A model generated the notes under the pieces. That model did no database searches, was not told where the DNA came from, and worked only from the letters and a program-made list of their open reading frames with translations. Source: Hoplostethus atlanticus (lineage: Eukaryota > Chordata > Actinopteri > Trachichthyiformes > Trachichthyidae). Taken from it: 64,000 nt of DNA. The stretch lies in the NCBI GenBank assembly GCA_034670405.1, contig JAXDDX010000071.1:192001-256000 (forward strand). Reading direction: 5' to 3'. A program made the position numbers and the translations under genes. Shown piece after piece: positions 25,584 through 36,496 of the stretch (within the stretch, counting starts at the first letter, position 1; each line of letters opens with the position of its first letter).

Positions 25584-26143
25584 GTCCGACAGCTGCTTCA
25601 GGTTCAGCAGAGGGAGGAGACAGGGAGAAAGTCAGGGTTTGTTCAAGAAAACCTGCCAGCGAGCAGGTTAGGTTCACAGAGTCAGTTACCGTGGTAACTG
25701 ATTCAGAGTTTGAGTTACCTCTCTTTCTGGAACGGAAAACCCAGAGTTTCCCTCATCTCAGGGTTAACAAACTCAGAGTTTTCACTAAACCCGCTTTCTG
25801 GAACGGGCCCCTGGTGTGTCGGTGAAGCTCTGATATGAGCCATTATCTCTTGCGTCGAGAAAATGTCACACCACTCTCCATTCAGAGACTTGGCAATTTA
25901 GGTTCTACCAACCTGCTTGGTAGATCAACAGAATGCCGATTTTACCAGAGTAATAGTACATTTGCCAATAAACAAGGCAAAAAAACAAACTGAATTTTGA
26001 ATGGAGTGTGACACTCGAGAGAACGTCACAGATTGGGGCTAGTGTAGGTGTAACCATAGGCCATAAAATCATCATCTCTTTTTAACCATATAGTTGACAT
26101 GCATTCTTGTGTATTTTTTTCCCTAGCTAAGTGCCTTTCAATC

Positions 26144-26341
26144 ATGGGCGTGCGGAGATTCTGGGATAACTACAAAGTCTTGCTTGTTATGGGTTCAAGT
26201 CTGGCACTGATACACTGGGGATGGTACACTCTTAAAGCAAACCCGGTACTCCGTAAAGACAGAGAAGAGTATATTCCTGAGCCTGGGATTGTGGCTTACG
26301 TTTCACCAGCTGCTTCCACATCTCCAGCCAAGACAAAGTAG
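26144..26341 (+). CDS. Unassigned 65-aa single-pass membrane microprotein
   Basis: The ATG at 26144 lies 18 bp after a good 3' splice site (TTTTTTTCCCTAG ending at 26126), so an upstream non-coding exon is expected. The product starts MGVRRFWDNYK, then a hydrophobic segment of about 17-20 residues (VLLVMGSSLALIHWGWY, residues 12-28), then a polar, Lys/Glu/Pro-containing tail ending SPAKTK. A short basic N-terminus followed by one membrane span is the layout of many mitochondrial inner-membrane assembly microproteins, but I do not recognise the family. A plausible donor (GAG|GTATTA) lies just after the stop at about 26352. It may instead splice earlier. Its shape resembles the next ORF. Confidence 0.55.
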   Translation: MGVRRFWDNYKVLLVMGSSLALIHWGWYTLKANPVLRKDREEYIPEPGIVAYVSPAASTSPAKTK

Positions 26342-26729
26342 TCCAGAGTGAGGTATTATCACCTGTTTCTCATTACGACCGTTTGTGTTGAAAAGTTTGG
26401 CCTTTTGTTGAATATCAGATAGCAGACAATCACTGTTGTCCACCTGATATGTTGGAGGCTCCTCACTCGCTCCTCCCAGTGGGTCCCCTCGCCTCCTCCA
26501 GTAATGGACTTCTTGAAGTCACAGCAGTTCTTCATTTCTTCTCAAAACAATGGAGATTTATATTGAAATGCTTAGCTTACCAAAGCTGTCAACAAAATTA
26601 AAGAAAATGAATAACTTGTTAATTACCACTTTAGCCAGTGCATTAACACTTTTTGTCTCGTTCTATCTCCCCCTCTAGGACTTCAGGAAGATCTGGAAAG
26701 AGTTTAAAAAACAGCAATAGACTGTCATT

Positions 26730-27047
26730 ATGAAACCGCAGAGCTGGTTGCGGAGGAACTGGCTCTGGGTGGCCGGGGGGGCTTTCCTCGGTGTCCATCT
26801 GGCTACCTGGGTAATGCAGAGAGCCATGAGGAGCGACCGTTCGCTCGGAGGTGGCACTGGAAAGACAAAGCAGCTGCAGACTGACTCGGCCATGTTGGAG
26901 TGGACAGTTGTTTTTATTCATCAGCCACATACAAACCATTTAGTCCCGATGGAAAGACAGTTTGTAAGGCCAGTACAGAAAACGGTGTGCATCAAACACG
27001 AGAGCGGACAACACCCAACACATCGACTAGTTAACAGTCACAGTTAA
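26730..27047 (+). CDS. Unassigned small membrane-protein ORF downstream of the first
   Basis: The exon starts at about 26680 after a strong acceptor (CCCCCTCTAG). The ATG at 26730 opens MKPQSWLRRNWLWVAGG with a hydrophobic span FLGVHLATWVMQ (about residues 13-28) and a basic flank (RAMRSDRS). The later part (beyond about residue 50) looks like read-through of 3' untranslated sequence, so the true protein may be shorter or spliced. AATAAA at 27099-27104 fits a transcript end. The layout (Trp-rich basic N-terminus, small hydrophobic span with Gly and His) resembles the ORF at 26144. Function unknown. Confidence 0.4.
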   Translation: MKPQSWLRRNWLWVAGGAFLGVHLATWVMQRAMRSDRSLGGGTGKTKQLQTDSAMLEWTVVFIHQPHTNHLVPMERQFVRPVQKTVCIKHESGQHPTHRLVNSHS

Positions 27048-27119
27048 ACTATCTGTCCCTTCTGTCTAATAATGCCACATGGATGGCTGAAATGGAAAAA
27101 ATAAATTCTGAAATAAGGG

Positions 27120-28390
27120 AACTGCTGCACTAGCTGTGTTTACTTTATTTTTCTCCCCTGTATGACTTGTATCAATAATAAATGGAGGCCTGGTAAATGG
27201 GATTGGGCTACACGGTGAGTTCACTAGTGATCTAAATATCAAGATCAATCTTGAGGTTGAGAACACCCTGTCGTATACATTTTTGCCTTGTTAGTGTAGT
27301 TACAAAGACAAGACACTGAACTTCTAAGAAGTTTTTGTAAGACTGCTCCCTAGTGGTGGGTTTACATTATTGCAATATTAAGGTATTTAACAAGAGGGCA
27401 TATGTCGGGATGATATTGTGTCACATTGAAGAATTGTGCATCTAAAAACAAGAAATTGAAAAGCAAGGCAAGAGTCAAAAGCAAGGTCAAAACAATTAAA
27501 TGCAAGTCCATAAAAGTGAGTTTTAAGAAGTGATTTAAACAAGAATACAGATTTAGCAGCTTGAACTTCTGAGGTAGGCAAAAATTAAATGTTCCTCAAG
27601 CCATCTAATAAAATGATATGGGCTACCGTATCGAAGGCTGCACTGAGATCTGAAGGAATTCAACTGGACAATTTCCCGGCGTCTGCTGCTAAAAGGTGAC
27701 TGAGCATTATGATGTGATCATATGACTATGATATGCCTTATTCTGACTCAAAAGATATTAATTGGGTGGAGACAGCTTTTTAATGAAAAGGGTTTGTTGT
27801 TTTAAACATGCAGTAACATGCAACCTCTGAAGAAACCGTCTTGATTCCTCTCAAACTGCAACGCCTCCTGCTGGCTCAGCCAAGCTGACAATGACCATTG
27901 TCTCAAGTGAATGACTGGTAAGATTAACTTGTCGTCATGGCAATGCTGACAAGTCGCATGCCTTGGTATCAATGCAAAATGCGACTCCATGCAGGTTTTA
28001 CTGTTCACACTGATTAGTAAACAGATCATCAGACCTGTGTCACATGGGAGGGAAAAACTGAATTGGGACAGAACTAGCATTATGAGTGAGCAGGCAGGGG
28101 CTTAGTGTCTTGGACAGGACACATGACCGACCCCCATGCCCCCCCCCCCCCCTTCAGAAAATGCATTTTTTTCTGGAAGGACAGAAGTGAAAACGGCACG
28201 TACAAGTTAACAAAGTGCTCCTTATGTTTTAACACCATTGGACAGCGGATGCTTTTATTCAAAGAACACAGTACTGTGACTGTACATGTTTAGCATCGCT
28301 GGCTCCACTGTTAGCCGAGCCAAGTTTAGCCGAATACCAGCTTAGTCATTGTTGTGGAGACTGATGCTTTATCCAGGACAGTCCTCCATC
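27120..28390. other. Intergenic stretch and srd5a2 3' flank
   Basis: No supportable exon was seen. The right part (up to 28391) should contain the srd5a2 3' untranslated region on the minus strand. It includes a C homopolymer at 28139-28152. Confidence 0.5.
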
Positions 28391-28391
28391 C

Positions 28392-31300
28392 TCACAGTAT
28401 AAAAGGAATAATTGCTTTCCTGGACTGGGGATAATCCTCAAATTTTTGTTTGTAGTACCTGAAAAGAGATAAAAGGATTAACTTTTTTTAGGTTTAACTA
28501 TTTGCACATATGATAAAACAAATAGGAGAAATGTTTTAACATAAAACTGAATTTCTCCATGAGAACATATTCATTAATTAATAATAATGATATAAAAATA
28601 AATTAATTGCAAAATAACAGAAGTAGAGCACACTGACACAGAAAAAAAAAAAGAAATAATGTAGAATGAAAATGAACAAAATCTATAAATATCAGGATGC
28701 ATGTAATATATCACAAATATGAAACTTAAGAGATATAAATAATGAACCAGAGAATAGAAGAGATAGAGAATGGAGAAAGAAAATATTAAATAGCCCTGAT
28801 GCAGAAAATAAAATAAAACTAATTTATCACTCAGCCTATGGAGGCAAGCAGTTACTAGAGGAGGACTAGGCTACTTGTGGTGGCAGTACGCCCTCGGCCC
28901 AATGGAGCAGATGGTGAAGAAGGCGAAGGAGAACGTAGGTAAAGACCATGTAGCGACAGCATAACCACACCACTCGAGTATCTCCCCCAAGAAGTTTGCA
29001 CCAGACACAAACTCAAACATTCCCCCTGAGACAAAGAGAAGAGAAATTGAACAAGTTAAAGCTGTACGGGGCAACTTTGCACGTTGGCGGCTCCAGATGG
29101 CAGCAAGAAGTAAGTGTTTAAAAAAAAATTGAACTTCAATACCCAGAAATCCTGTAAGGCGATGTCAGTAAACTACACACAGCTCGTTACCAACCTGGCC
29201 GGTTTGTGATGCTTTAAAGCCGCGCTACTCAACACGCGGCCCGAGGTTAGTATTATTGCGGCCCTTGGTTGAATTTTTATTGTCATAGCAACTGCCGACG
29301 CTTTGCATGGATCATGTGAAAGCCCGAACTGTGCAGGAAGTCTAGCCTCGCCTACTCTCAAGTCATGGCAAAACCTGGCAAAACGTAACATTTCTGATGA
29401 ACACAGGGTATTTCAAAAAACATGGGAGGAAGACTTCGCTTTTGTTGAGGTAAATAACAAACCAATGTGCCTTCTTTGCCAGAGAACAATAGCAGAACCA
29501 AAACGGGCAAACGTTCACATCACCATGATATCTATCACATTGACTTGGAATTACATATCCATCTGGGAATAATTTGATATACTCAGACCTGATTTCAATT
29601 TAGTATGCCTATATTTATTTTATTAAACATTCTTGTGATTTATTGCAACAGCAATCTAACACTTTTACATTTAATGAATAAAGCCTACTTATTGTCATTT
29701 AATCATTTGATATCCATGTGGCTTGAAATAACACTACAAAATAGCTTTATATGACCAAAAAATTTGCGTTGCGGCCCTTTGACACAGCTGTATCTTGCTG
29801 TGTGGCCCTTGAGCTATGTAAAGTTGAGTAGCCCTGCTTTAAAGGCACACGAGCGAGAAAAGATCTAACGAGTCCAGCCTTGCTGTTTTGGAGTGAGTTT
29901 GTATTTTGATTTTTCTGACCCCCGATTAACTTGGAAAGTTGACAACACTGTGAGCAACTTGGTTGATGGGTTGCTCTATGATGACCGATTGTGGGCGGGG
30001 CCAGAGGGTCCGATTGAATCTGTAACGGTCTGCAACCACAAAGTTTTGAACGAGCAAATTGTGTTTTTCGCTGCTTTGGGATTGCCTGTCATAACTTTAT
30101 ATCGTTATGTCGCGAAATATTTTAGAACCCCTGGCTTGTACAGACAGAGCCTCCCGGGACTTAAGGACTTCACACATCAGCACATGATCAAATACTAACT
30201 GTAAATACTAACAGTAACGCTATAATAATTCTACGAAGCCGGAGTGTGTGTGAGATGAGGGTTACCATGGGGAATCCTGTAGATGGTCTCTCCAGGTTTT
30301 CTCAAGCTGCGAAGGATGTGGTCGCTGTGGATGTTGATGCCCATACCGAGGAAAAACAGAAGTAAACCTGAATAAACAGGGACAATTATACAGTTTATAT
30401 ATATATAGTAAAGTTTATATAGTTACAAACCTGTGCTCTCCTACAGAGATAAAGTGCAGAAACTGATAAAGTAGTGTAAAATGCAGTAGATAGATACTTT
30501 ACATTACATTACATTACATTACAGTTATTCAGCAGACGCTTTTATCCAAAGTGACTTACAATAAGTGCATTCAACATAGGTAGGCAAGAGAACTACTAGT
30601 CACCAGAAATCATAAGAGCATTTCCTTCCTAGAAGCATCTAAGAGCAGAACCAGTGCTGATGTAAAAGTGCAATAAGTTAGCTACCTACTTTTTATTTAA
30701 ACAAATAAGACAAATAAGTGAAGCTAATTTGCAAGAGCTAAGAGGAAGGGTCAGGGTAGTGTTTCTAGAAGAGGAAGGGTCAGGGTAGTGTTTCTTGAAG
30801 AGGAAGGGTCAGGGTAGTGTTTCCTGAAGAGGAAGGGTCAGGGTAGTGTTTCTAGAAGAGGAAGGGTCAGGGTAGTGTTTCTGGAAGAGGAAGGGTCAGG
30901 GTAGTGTTTCTTGAAGAGGAAGGGTCAGGGTAGTGTTTCTTGAAGAGGAAGGATCAGGGTAGTGTTTCGTGAGGCGGAAGGGTCAGGGTAGTGTTTCTTG
31001 AAGAGGAAGGGTCAGGGTAGTGTTTCTAGAAGAGGAAGGGTCAGGGTAGTGTTTCTTGAGGAGGAAGGGTCAGGGTAGTGTTTCTAGAAGAGGAAGGGTC
31101 AGGGTAGTGTTTCTTGAAGAGGAAGGGTCAGGGTAGTGTTTCTAGAAGAGGAAGGATCGGGGTAGTGTTTCTTGAAGAGGAAGGGTCAGGGTAGTGTTTC
31201 TAGAAGAGGAAGGGTCGGGGTGGATGGATGGTACATGTATACAGAGTTAAAGAATAGTAATGGCTGAATGAATGTGAAAGGGAATGAGAGTGGCTAAAGT

Positions 31301-31583
31301 GTCTCAAGTGCAGGGCAATGAATAAGTGTGAAAGGGAATGAATAAAGTGCAGGGGGCTAGGTGATAACTTTTATCAATAGATAGAAAAAAATGAGAGAAA
31401 AGAAAAACAAACAGGCAGGTGAAATGAAGAAACTGTCATTTCTAGTAAGCTTATTTAGCTGAGAACATCTGGAAGGAAGGAATTAGGGGAAAAGGAAAGA
31501 CAACAAAGGAAATAAAAAACACACCTCTAAGATCTTGGCCTTACCTCAAAACTCTGTAGGAACTAGGGCTGTACAATGTATCG

Positions 31584-31620
<37 letters not shown>

Positions 31621-34600
31621 GGGGCAGCCACTAAGAGACAATACTAAAATGAAACATAAAAACAATGTGCAACCGACTGTTTTGCAATGTGCAAAATGTC
31701 TCTCTGAAATTATGTTAACATTACATCCAAATGAAGTACCGTACCTAAAATACCAAAGTGCAGATAGTTACAGTAAATACCAAAGCTGATAGTGTTGGTG
31801 GGACTCATCCACGCCAAAATAAACGTCTCCAGCAGTTATTGTATAAAATTGTATGTGGCGTACACCAACTAAAACGCAGCACTTGATCATCAAGTGTGGA
31901 TGGACCCCGTTCATAATAGCTGCCCTCACCTGTGCCTGTATATATCTATGGAATCAGGGTTGTGCCAATATAATCAAACAAAACTTCTTAAAAATCAAAC
32001 AAAAATAAGAATTTGAGAGAGAATAAAACTCACTGAAGCCAAAAAAAATGTCAAGCACAGAAAAAGGAGAGAGCTGGCAGCGCAACCGCAAAGCTGACAG
32101 AGGGCAAAAGTCTGATCAGTGAGAAAGAAGCAGAGGGAACTGTAAAACAAAAAAAGTATCATATCAAAAAAATAAAAGACCAATAGTTTACACAATTATA
32201 CAAATAATTTGTTTGCAAGTTATAAGTTTTACTTTTGAGATGACTTTTTTTTTGGTTTCCGTGAGTTTTATTCTCTCTCAAATTCTTATTTTTGTTTGAT
32301 TTTTAAGAAGTTTTGTTTGATTATATTGGCACAAACCTGATTCCATATATATCCAGCCAAAGTGTGTGTGTGTGGGGGGGGGGGTGGCACAAACATGGCC
32401 TACTCCCCAGTCTGGGGCTGCAATAGTGCACAGTTGACATCCACAAATTTGAAACGTTGCAACTCGTAAACGTCCCATCACAATATGCTTTTCCATGTTA
32501 TAAAGCACAGTGTTCCACCATAACTTAATCTGAAGGGAGGCATGAGTGCGCCAACAAATGAGTGCATTGTTACCAGGGGCGTCGTTACGCACCATTTACT
32601 ACACCATTTTTGCATTGTGTCCAATGTGGTTAATTTGAGACTTAAGCTCATTTTCAGCCTGATAGATTCATGATACAGCAGGCTTGTTTTACTAAACACA
32701 TCTGTACTTTGTCGATGTTTACATATATACATAAACTACATAAAATCCATCCCCTTACACTGCTGCCAAGATGAAAGCGTACACAAGTACAGACAAATAT
32801 CTGTACTTTCAATCTGGGCAGCAACAAGTTCATGCCTGTTCTCTGGGGGTTCAGGAAATCACTCTCAAGTATAGGCAGACAAGGCAGGTTGAGGGAAAGT
32901 GGGTATAATAAAAAAGTCACACTGGCACAAGGAAGTTTTTGAAAATGTATGTCAACACTAAGGTCATTTTAACCAAATCATTTTCCAGAGGAAACCGATG
33001 GTGTACCCTTTAACCTTTACTAATTCCTGAAATCATATGATATCAATTCCTCATTCAAAACTACGTGCATCTGTCCCAATTATCAACAACTGGATCAATA
33101 TTCATCAAGCTGTCAATTAGAAAACAAGTGGAAGAAAAGCTGACAGATGGTAAATTTGTAGAAGTGTTGAATTACTATTGGACCAGGTTCAAGAGCAGTA
33201 GACACAATGTGATGACAGAATCACAATGTGATCAACCTAAGAGTAGTATACTATCACAAATCAAAGCGGTGTGCATGAAAACACGCTTATTGATAGATAC
33301 AGCAAATTCTGCATTCAGCCAGTAACTGTGACATGAAGACATCAGCACTGTCTCACATACTCTGAAAGGGAGACACTGTGTTGTGGACAGGAATAATGAC
33401 AAGACTAAATTGGACACACTATTTTCACCTAGTCCTGATCCAGGACCCTTTGGGAGTCTTTCATCATATGGCTGTTTACCTCTCCCAGAGGGTCCTGTCC
33501 TGCTCCGTTGACTTTTTACCGCACGAAAGTCAGCGAGCCCGAAAACGAAACCAATACGTCTAATTTCACTGACCTAAACAGATGTGGCGGCGGGCGGCGC
33601 TCCGCGCTCCATCTCCTACGCACAAATAAACTTGTATACTTAAAGACAGGTATAGTCCAACATTTCCATTGTAATGAAATCCAAGATGGCTTCTTCGGCA
33701 CTTTGCGTCCGCGCAATATGCATGCTGCTTATTGCGCCAAGAGTTTGGGGTGTCTGTCAGCCACAAGTGAAGGATTATGGACATCTGTAAGTGAAATTCG
33801 ACGTATTGGTTTCCTTATCGGGCTCGCTGACTTTCGTGCGGTAAAAAGTCAATGGAGCAGTTATATTTTCACCTGTTCGTCACGAGAACGATTAGCTGAT
33901 GGTTAAGTTTGGGCAAGTAAAACAACTCTGGTTAAGGTTAGAGTAAGGTTTTGGTTTTGGTTACATGAGAAAAAACCTTTTCTGAAAATGAAAACTTCAC
34001 TCACAGTAGAAAATCTGTCATGAGTTGGGAAATGAACTTGAGTCATCAGAGTGACTCTGTCCAGCCAACTTCCACACCCTTACTTTTGACCTTATGTCAA
34101 ACTACTTCTTGTCTCTTCTCCTTCCTGGAGGGGGAAACGTATTTCTTTTCACTTTTCACGGAGCACGTTATTCACATTTCAAGACATGAAGACTGGGACC
34201 ACCTCACCCACCAGCAGCGAGGACGAACGTCAGCCAGCGGTGTGTCTTCAAACTGGGCACAGTGGAGCAGGTAGTGTCCCTGCATTAAACCATTGAGCGA
34301 GCAGAAGATGGCACTAAAGACCATTAGAGAGATTGGGAAGGGCCGTCCTTTGGTCAGCAAGGCATAGATGAAAGTCCTAAGAAACATTGACAAGATGAAT
34401 TGTTTTTTGTCAGTTTGACAGTTGTCTACACAAATGTATGGCCTTCTGTAGACCTGCTACATTCTGTATCAGTCTGACATACTGTGTCTTAACCATAAAC
34501 TGTTTCACTTTTTCATCTTTCTTTATAGCACTTTCAGACTGATTGACTTTCTAATCGTATGACTTGACCCCTAACCCTGTAAATATTAATGTCTTGCTCT

Positions 34601-34894
34601 ACCCATTGAGCTACAGATGACCTCTGACCTTTGGAAGTAGTGCAGGCAGAAGGTACAGAGAAGCAGCCTCTTCCCCAAGCTTGTCTGGGACTCAGTGGTC
34701 AGAAGAAGGACCATAGGGACCAGAAATGCGGTCAGCTCCTGGAGGAACCAGGCCGTTTTAGCTGGGCAGGTCAGTATTGTCTGCGTGTAACGCCCATAAG
34801 GGGTGCACGTCCGGGTCTGCCTACGGAAATAAGCCAGGCCCCCAATGATGAAGCCCCAGCTCAGGTAGTGGATGATGCTTTCCCTGCAGTCCAT
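28392..34894 (-). CDS. srd5a2: Steroid 5-alpha-reductase 2 (apparent frameshift in exon 2)
   Basis: This multi-pass ER membrane enzyme reduces the delta-4,5 bond of testosterone and other 3-oxo steroids using NADPH. Exons (minus strand): 34894-34629, 34376-34212, 30367-30266, 29025-28875, 28458-28392. The last three match human SRD5A2 exon sizes (102 and 151 for exons 3 and 4). Exon 1 has AWFLQEL (the catalytic Glu region) and ends in HYFQR; exon 2 begins RTFIYALLTKGRPFP; exon 3 has FLGMGINIHSDHIL; exon 4 FEFVSGANFLGEI; exon 5 FEDYPQSRKAIIPF. The HYF.RTF junction favours type 2 over type 1. Exon 2 is 165 bp, one more than the family size of 164, and the extra base near 34219-34222 breaks the frame: with 164 the total would be 750 nt (249 aa). 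Either this copy is damaged or the base is a sequence error. The start could be 34912 instead. Confidence 0.88.
29055..29930. repeat. Dispersed repeat in srd5a2 intron 3 (related to 62430-62620)
   Basis: Blocks shared with the opsin intron at 62430-62620 include a GGCAACTTTGCACGTTGGCGGC-like start (T/C difference), AATACCCAGAAATCCTGTA, and further right GATCTAACGAG-type sequence. The hAT element at 29220-29836 interrupts this copy. No coding function is evident. Family not named. Confidence 0.65.
29220..29836 (+). mobile_element. hAT element with 8-bp target duplication
   Basis: The 617-bp element is flanked by the 8-bp direct repeat CTTTAAAG (29212-29219 and 29837-29844), as hAT transposases produce. 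The ends are CCGCGCTACTCAAC and, reversed, CAGGGCTACTCAAC. Inside, a plus-strand frame near 29390-29520 reads EHRVFQKTWEEDFAFVEV and MCLLCQRTIA, the N-terminal BED-finger-like start of Charlie/GTF2IRD2-type hAT transposases. The rest of the transposase is missing, so the element is non-autonomous. Confidence 0.9.
30500..30750 (-). mobile_element. L2-type LINE 3' fragment in srd5a2 intron 2
   Basis: The sequence from CAGACGCTTTTATCC through TAGGTAGGCAAGAGAACTAC matches the LINE piece at 59375-59750 in the opsin intron. A short (TTACA)n tail at its left shows the 3' end, so the element is on the minus strand. It leads directly into the 29-bp minisatellite. Confidence 0.75.
30735..31217. repeat. 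29-bp minisatellite, about 16 copies
   Basis: The unit is AGAGGAAGGGTCAGGG followed by TAGTGTTTCTTGA (29 bp), repeated about 16 times with single-base variants (TTCTAGA, TTCCTGA, GGATCGGGG). The same 29 bases occur once at about 59712-59741 inside an L2 LINE, so the array grew out of a LINE fragment. It lies in srd5a2 intron 2. Confidence 0.9.
31939..32352. repeat. Inverted repeat, about 105-bp arms
   Basis: Left arm 31939-32048 and right arm 32248-32352 are imperfect reverse complements, sharing TTGTGCCAATATAATCAAAC, a run of AAATAAGAATTTGAGAGAG, and a poly(A)/poly(T) stretch near the loop. The loop is about 200 bp and has no coding frame. It is probably a MITE-like element in srd5a2 intron 2; no target duplication was recognised. 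Confidence 0.8.
33501..33859. repeat. Foldback element with 71-bp arms
   Basis: Left arm 33501-33572 and right arm 33788-33859 are about 95 percent reverse-complementary. Both contain TTTTTACCGCACGAAAGTC and CAGCGAGCCCG. The 215-bp centre has no transposase. It is a MITE-like insertion in srd5a2 intron 2 with no clear target duplication. Confidence 0.85.
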
Positions 34895-36088
34895 CCTTTC
34901 GCTCTTCTCCACTTCTCTCTTCTAACTTCCAGAGCTGTCTTTTTCCTAAGCTGTGTCAAGGCAGTATTGTCTCCAGTGTGTTCCAGTGTGTGAGAGTGAG
35001 TCAGTGAGCGCAAGAGGCATGGCTTACAATCCCATCTCCTGCCCCCGAAACAACAATGGGTGTATCCCAAAGCTTTTTCACTCCTCCTCCTCTCTTCCAC
35101 TACCTATAACATCTCCACCTCATTCACTGTTGATTTTGTCATTCCCCACCCTCTGACACTGTTAGGAATTATTTCTTGTTCGTGGTGATGAACGTAAGGA
35201 GAAAGCAACAACAAACTACGTCTCAGGATTCAATGAGTATTTAATACAGTTCAGCGCTGAAAGGGAGAAATATCCGGCAGCATCTCTGCCTACGAGGATA
35301 ATCTCAAGAACACCAAGCAGATACAGTTCCTTTATACAGATATTCATGTGATATTTTACATAGACCCTTTCATCCCCCTCAGCCTCTGTCTGTCGTCCCT
35401 ATGTTAATTGAGTAGAGTGGAAGTAGTTCTGTCTCACCTTCCTCTAGACCTGTGAACACCATGTCTCCTGTGCTAATTTCCAATTGAGCAACGGCAACCA
35501 AAAGGCTTGTATTGTATTGTAGAAGAGGCCTCCAGATGGCCTTAGTGTATTGTATTTTAGTATCTTGCCGAGACAAGACAATCTTGCCTCGGCCAAATAT
35601 ACAATTCCCAACAACACACAACTGGAGACACACATTGCACCAGTTTAATCAGTTAAATCACATCCATTTTAGTCATTTATACCCCAAAATAGGTACAAAA
35701 AGTTTTGGAATTGCTCCAGTAGATCGTTGTTTTCATAACAAAAATGACATATAAAGTAAAAAGGTATATAAAGTTCACGGTGTGCCACTATATCGCTGTG
35801 ACGTCAGGTGTGTTTATATCAGCGAACTCTGGCCAGTTGGATCTTGCCCGAGTTTCTGACTGAGAATTCCAACTTGAAAAACTTAATTTTACAATCAACT
35901 CATGAACTTACAGCCAGCCATTTCAGCAGGACAAGAGTTTTGGGGGGCTGAGCCCCCTCAGAGAAGGGTGATTTTGTTATATTTTATTTAATGCGTGCTG
36001 CACATGCACATTGATTTACTGAATTTACTGAATTAGAGTAAAACTAGTAGGCCAACAGCTAGTGACCAGAACGTCTATAGAACTGCAT

Positions 36089-36496
36089 GCATCACAGTCT
36101 GGTACGGCAACTGCTCTGTTTCAGATCGGAAAGCACTGCAGAGGGTGGTGAAAACCGACCAACGCATCACCGGTACTTCACTCTCCTCCATCGAGTCGGT
36201 CCAGCACGAGCGGTGTCTGCGAAGGGCGCGCAGCATCGTCAAGGACTCCTCTCACCCCAGCTACAGACTGTTTGCCCACCCCCCCCTCTGAGAAGCGCTA
36301 CAGGTCCCTCCGATCCAGGACCAGCAGCCTCAGGAACAGCGTCTTCCCCTCAGCTGTCACCTTGCTGTCACCTTACTTTACTGCTATTTGCACTTCTGGT
36401 TAGATGCCAAACTGCATTTTGTTGTCTCAGTACTTGTACTCTGTGCAATGACAATAAAGTTGAATCTAATCTAATCTAATCTAATCTAATCTAATC
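36089..36496 (+). mobile_element. L2-type LINE 3' end, clean insertion
   Basis: The plus-strand sequence reads, in broken frames, as the C-terminal end of an L2-type ORF2 (VWYGNCSVSDRKALQRVV; SIESVQHERCLRRARSIV). It finishes in a (TCTAA)n tail after CAATGACAATAAAGTTGAA. Its neighbour at 37280-37400 is the same host sequence without the LINE, which fixes both boundaries. It is 5'-truncated to about 0.4 kb, with no obvious target duplication. Confidence 0.85.

Larger units (their letters stand above)
24546..25811. mobile_element. PIF/Harbinger-type element, copy 2
   Basis: Terminal inverted repeats GGGGCCCGTTCC (left) and GGAACGGGCCCC (right) bound 1.27 kb. Relative to copy 1 the element is reversed, with the MACPFLGNPIDIQ exon now on the minus strand (25583-25341). 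The convergent plus-strand exon at 24759 encodes the Myb-like partner protein that accompanies Harbinger transposases. The same SINE sits at the same internal position. Neither gene is complete, so the copy is non-autonomous. No clear target duplication was found (GTG versus CTG). Confidence 0.8.

Noticed and set aside
29893..30198. 101-codon plus-strand frame in srd5a2 intron 3
   Set aside because: No recognisable domain, no splice context, and it lies partly within a dispersed repeat.
30735..31217. Possible CRISPR-like array
   Set aside because: Repeats are directly abutting without unique spacers, and the window is a vertebrate genome; it is a minisatellite.
33508..33906. 132-codon plus-strand frame near 33.5 kb
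   Set aside because: It runs across both arms of a foldback element and has no protein-like composition.
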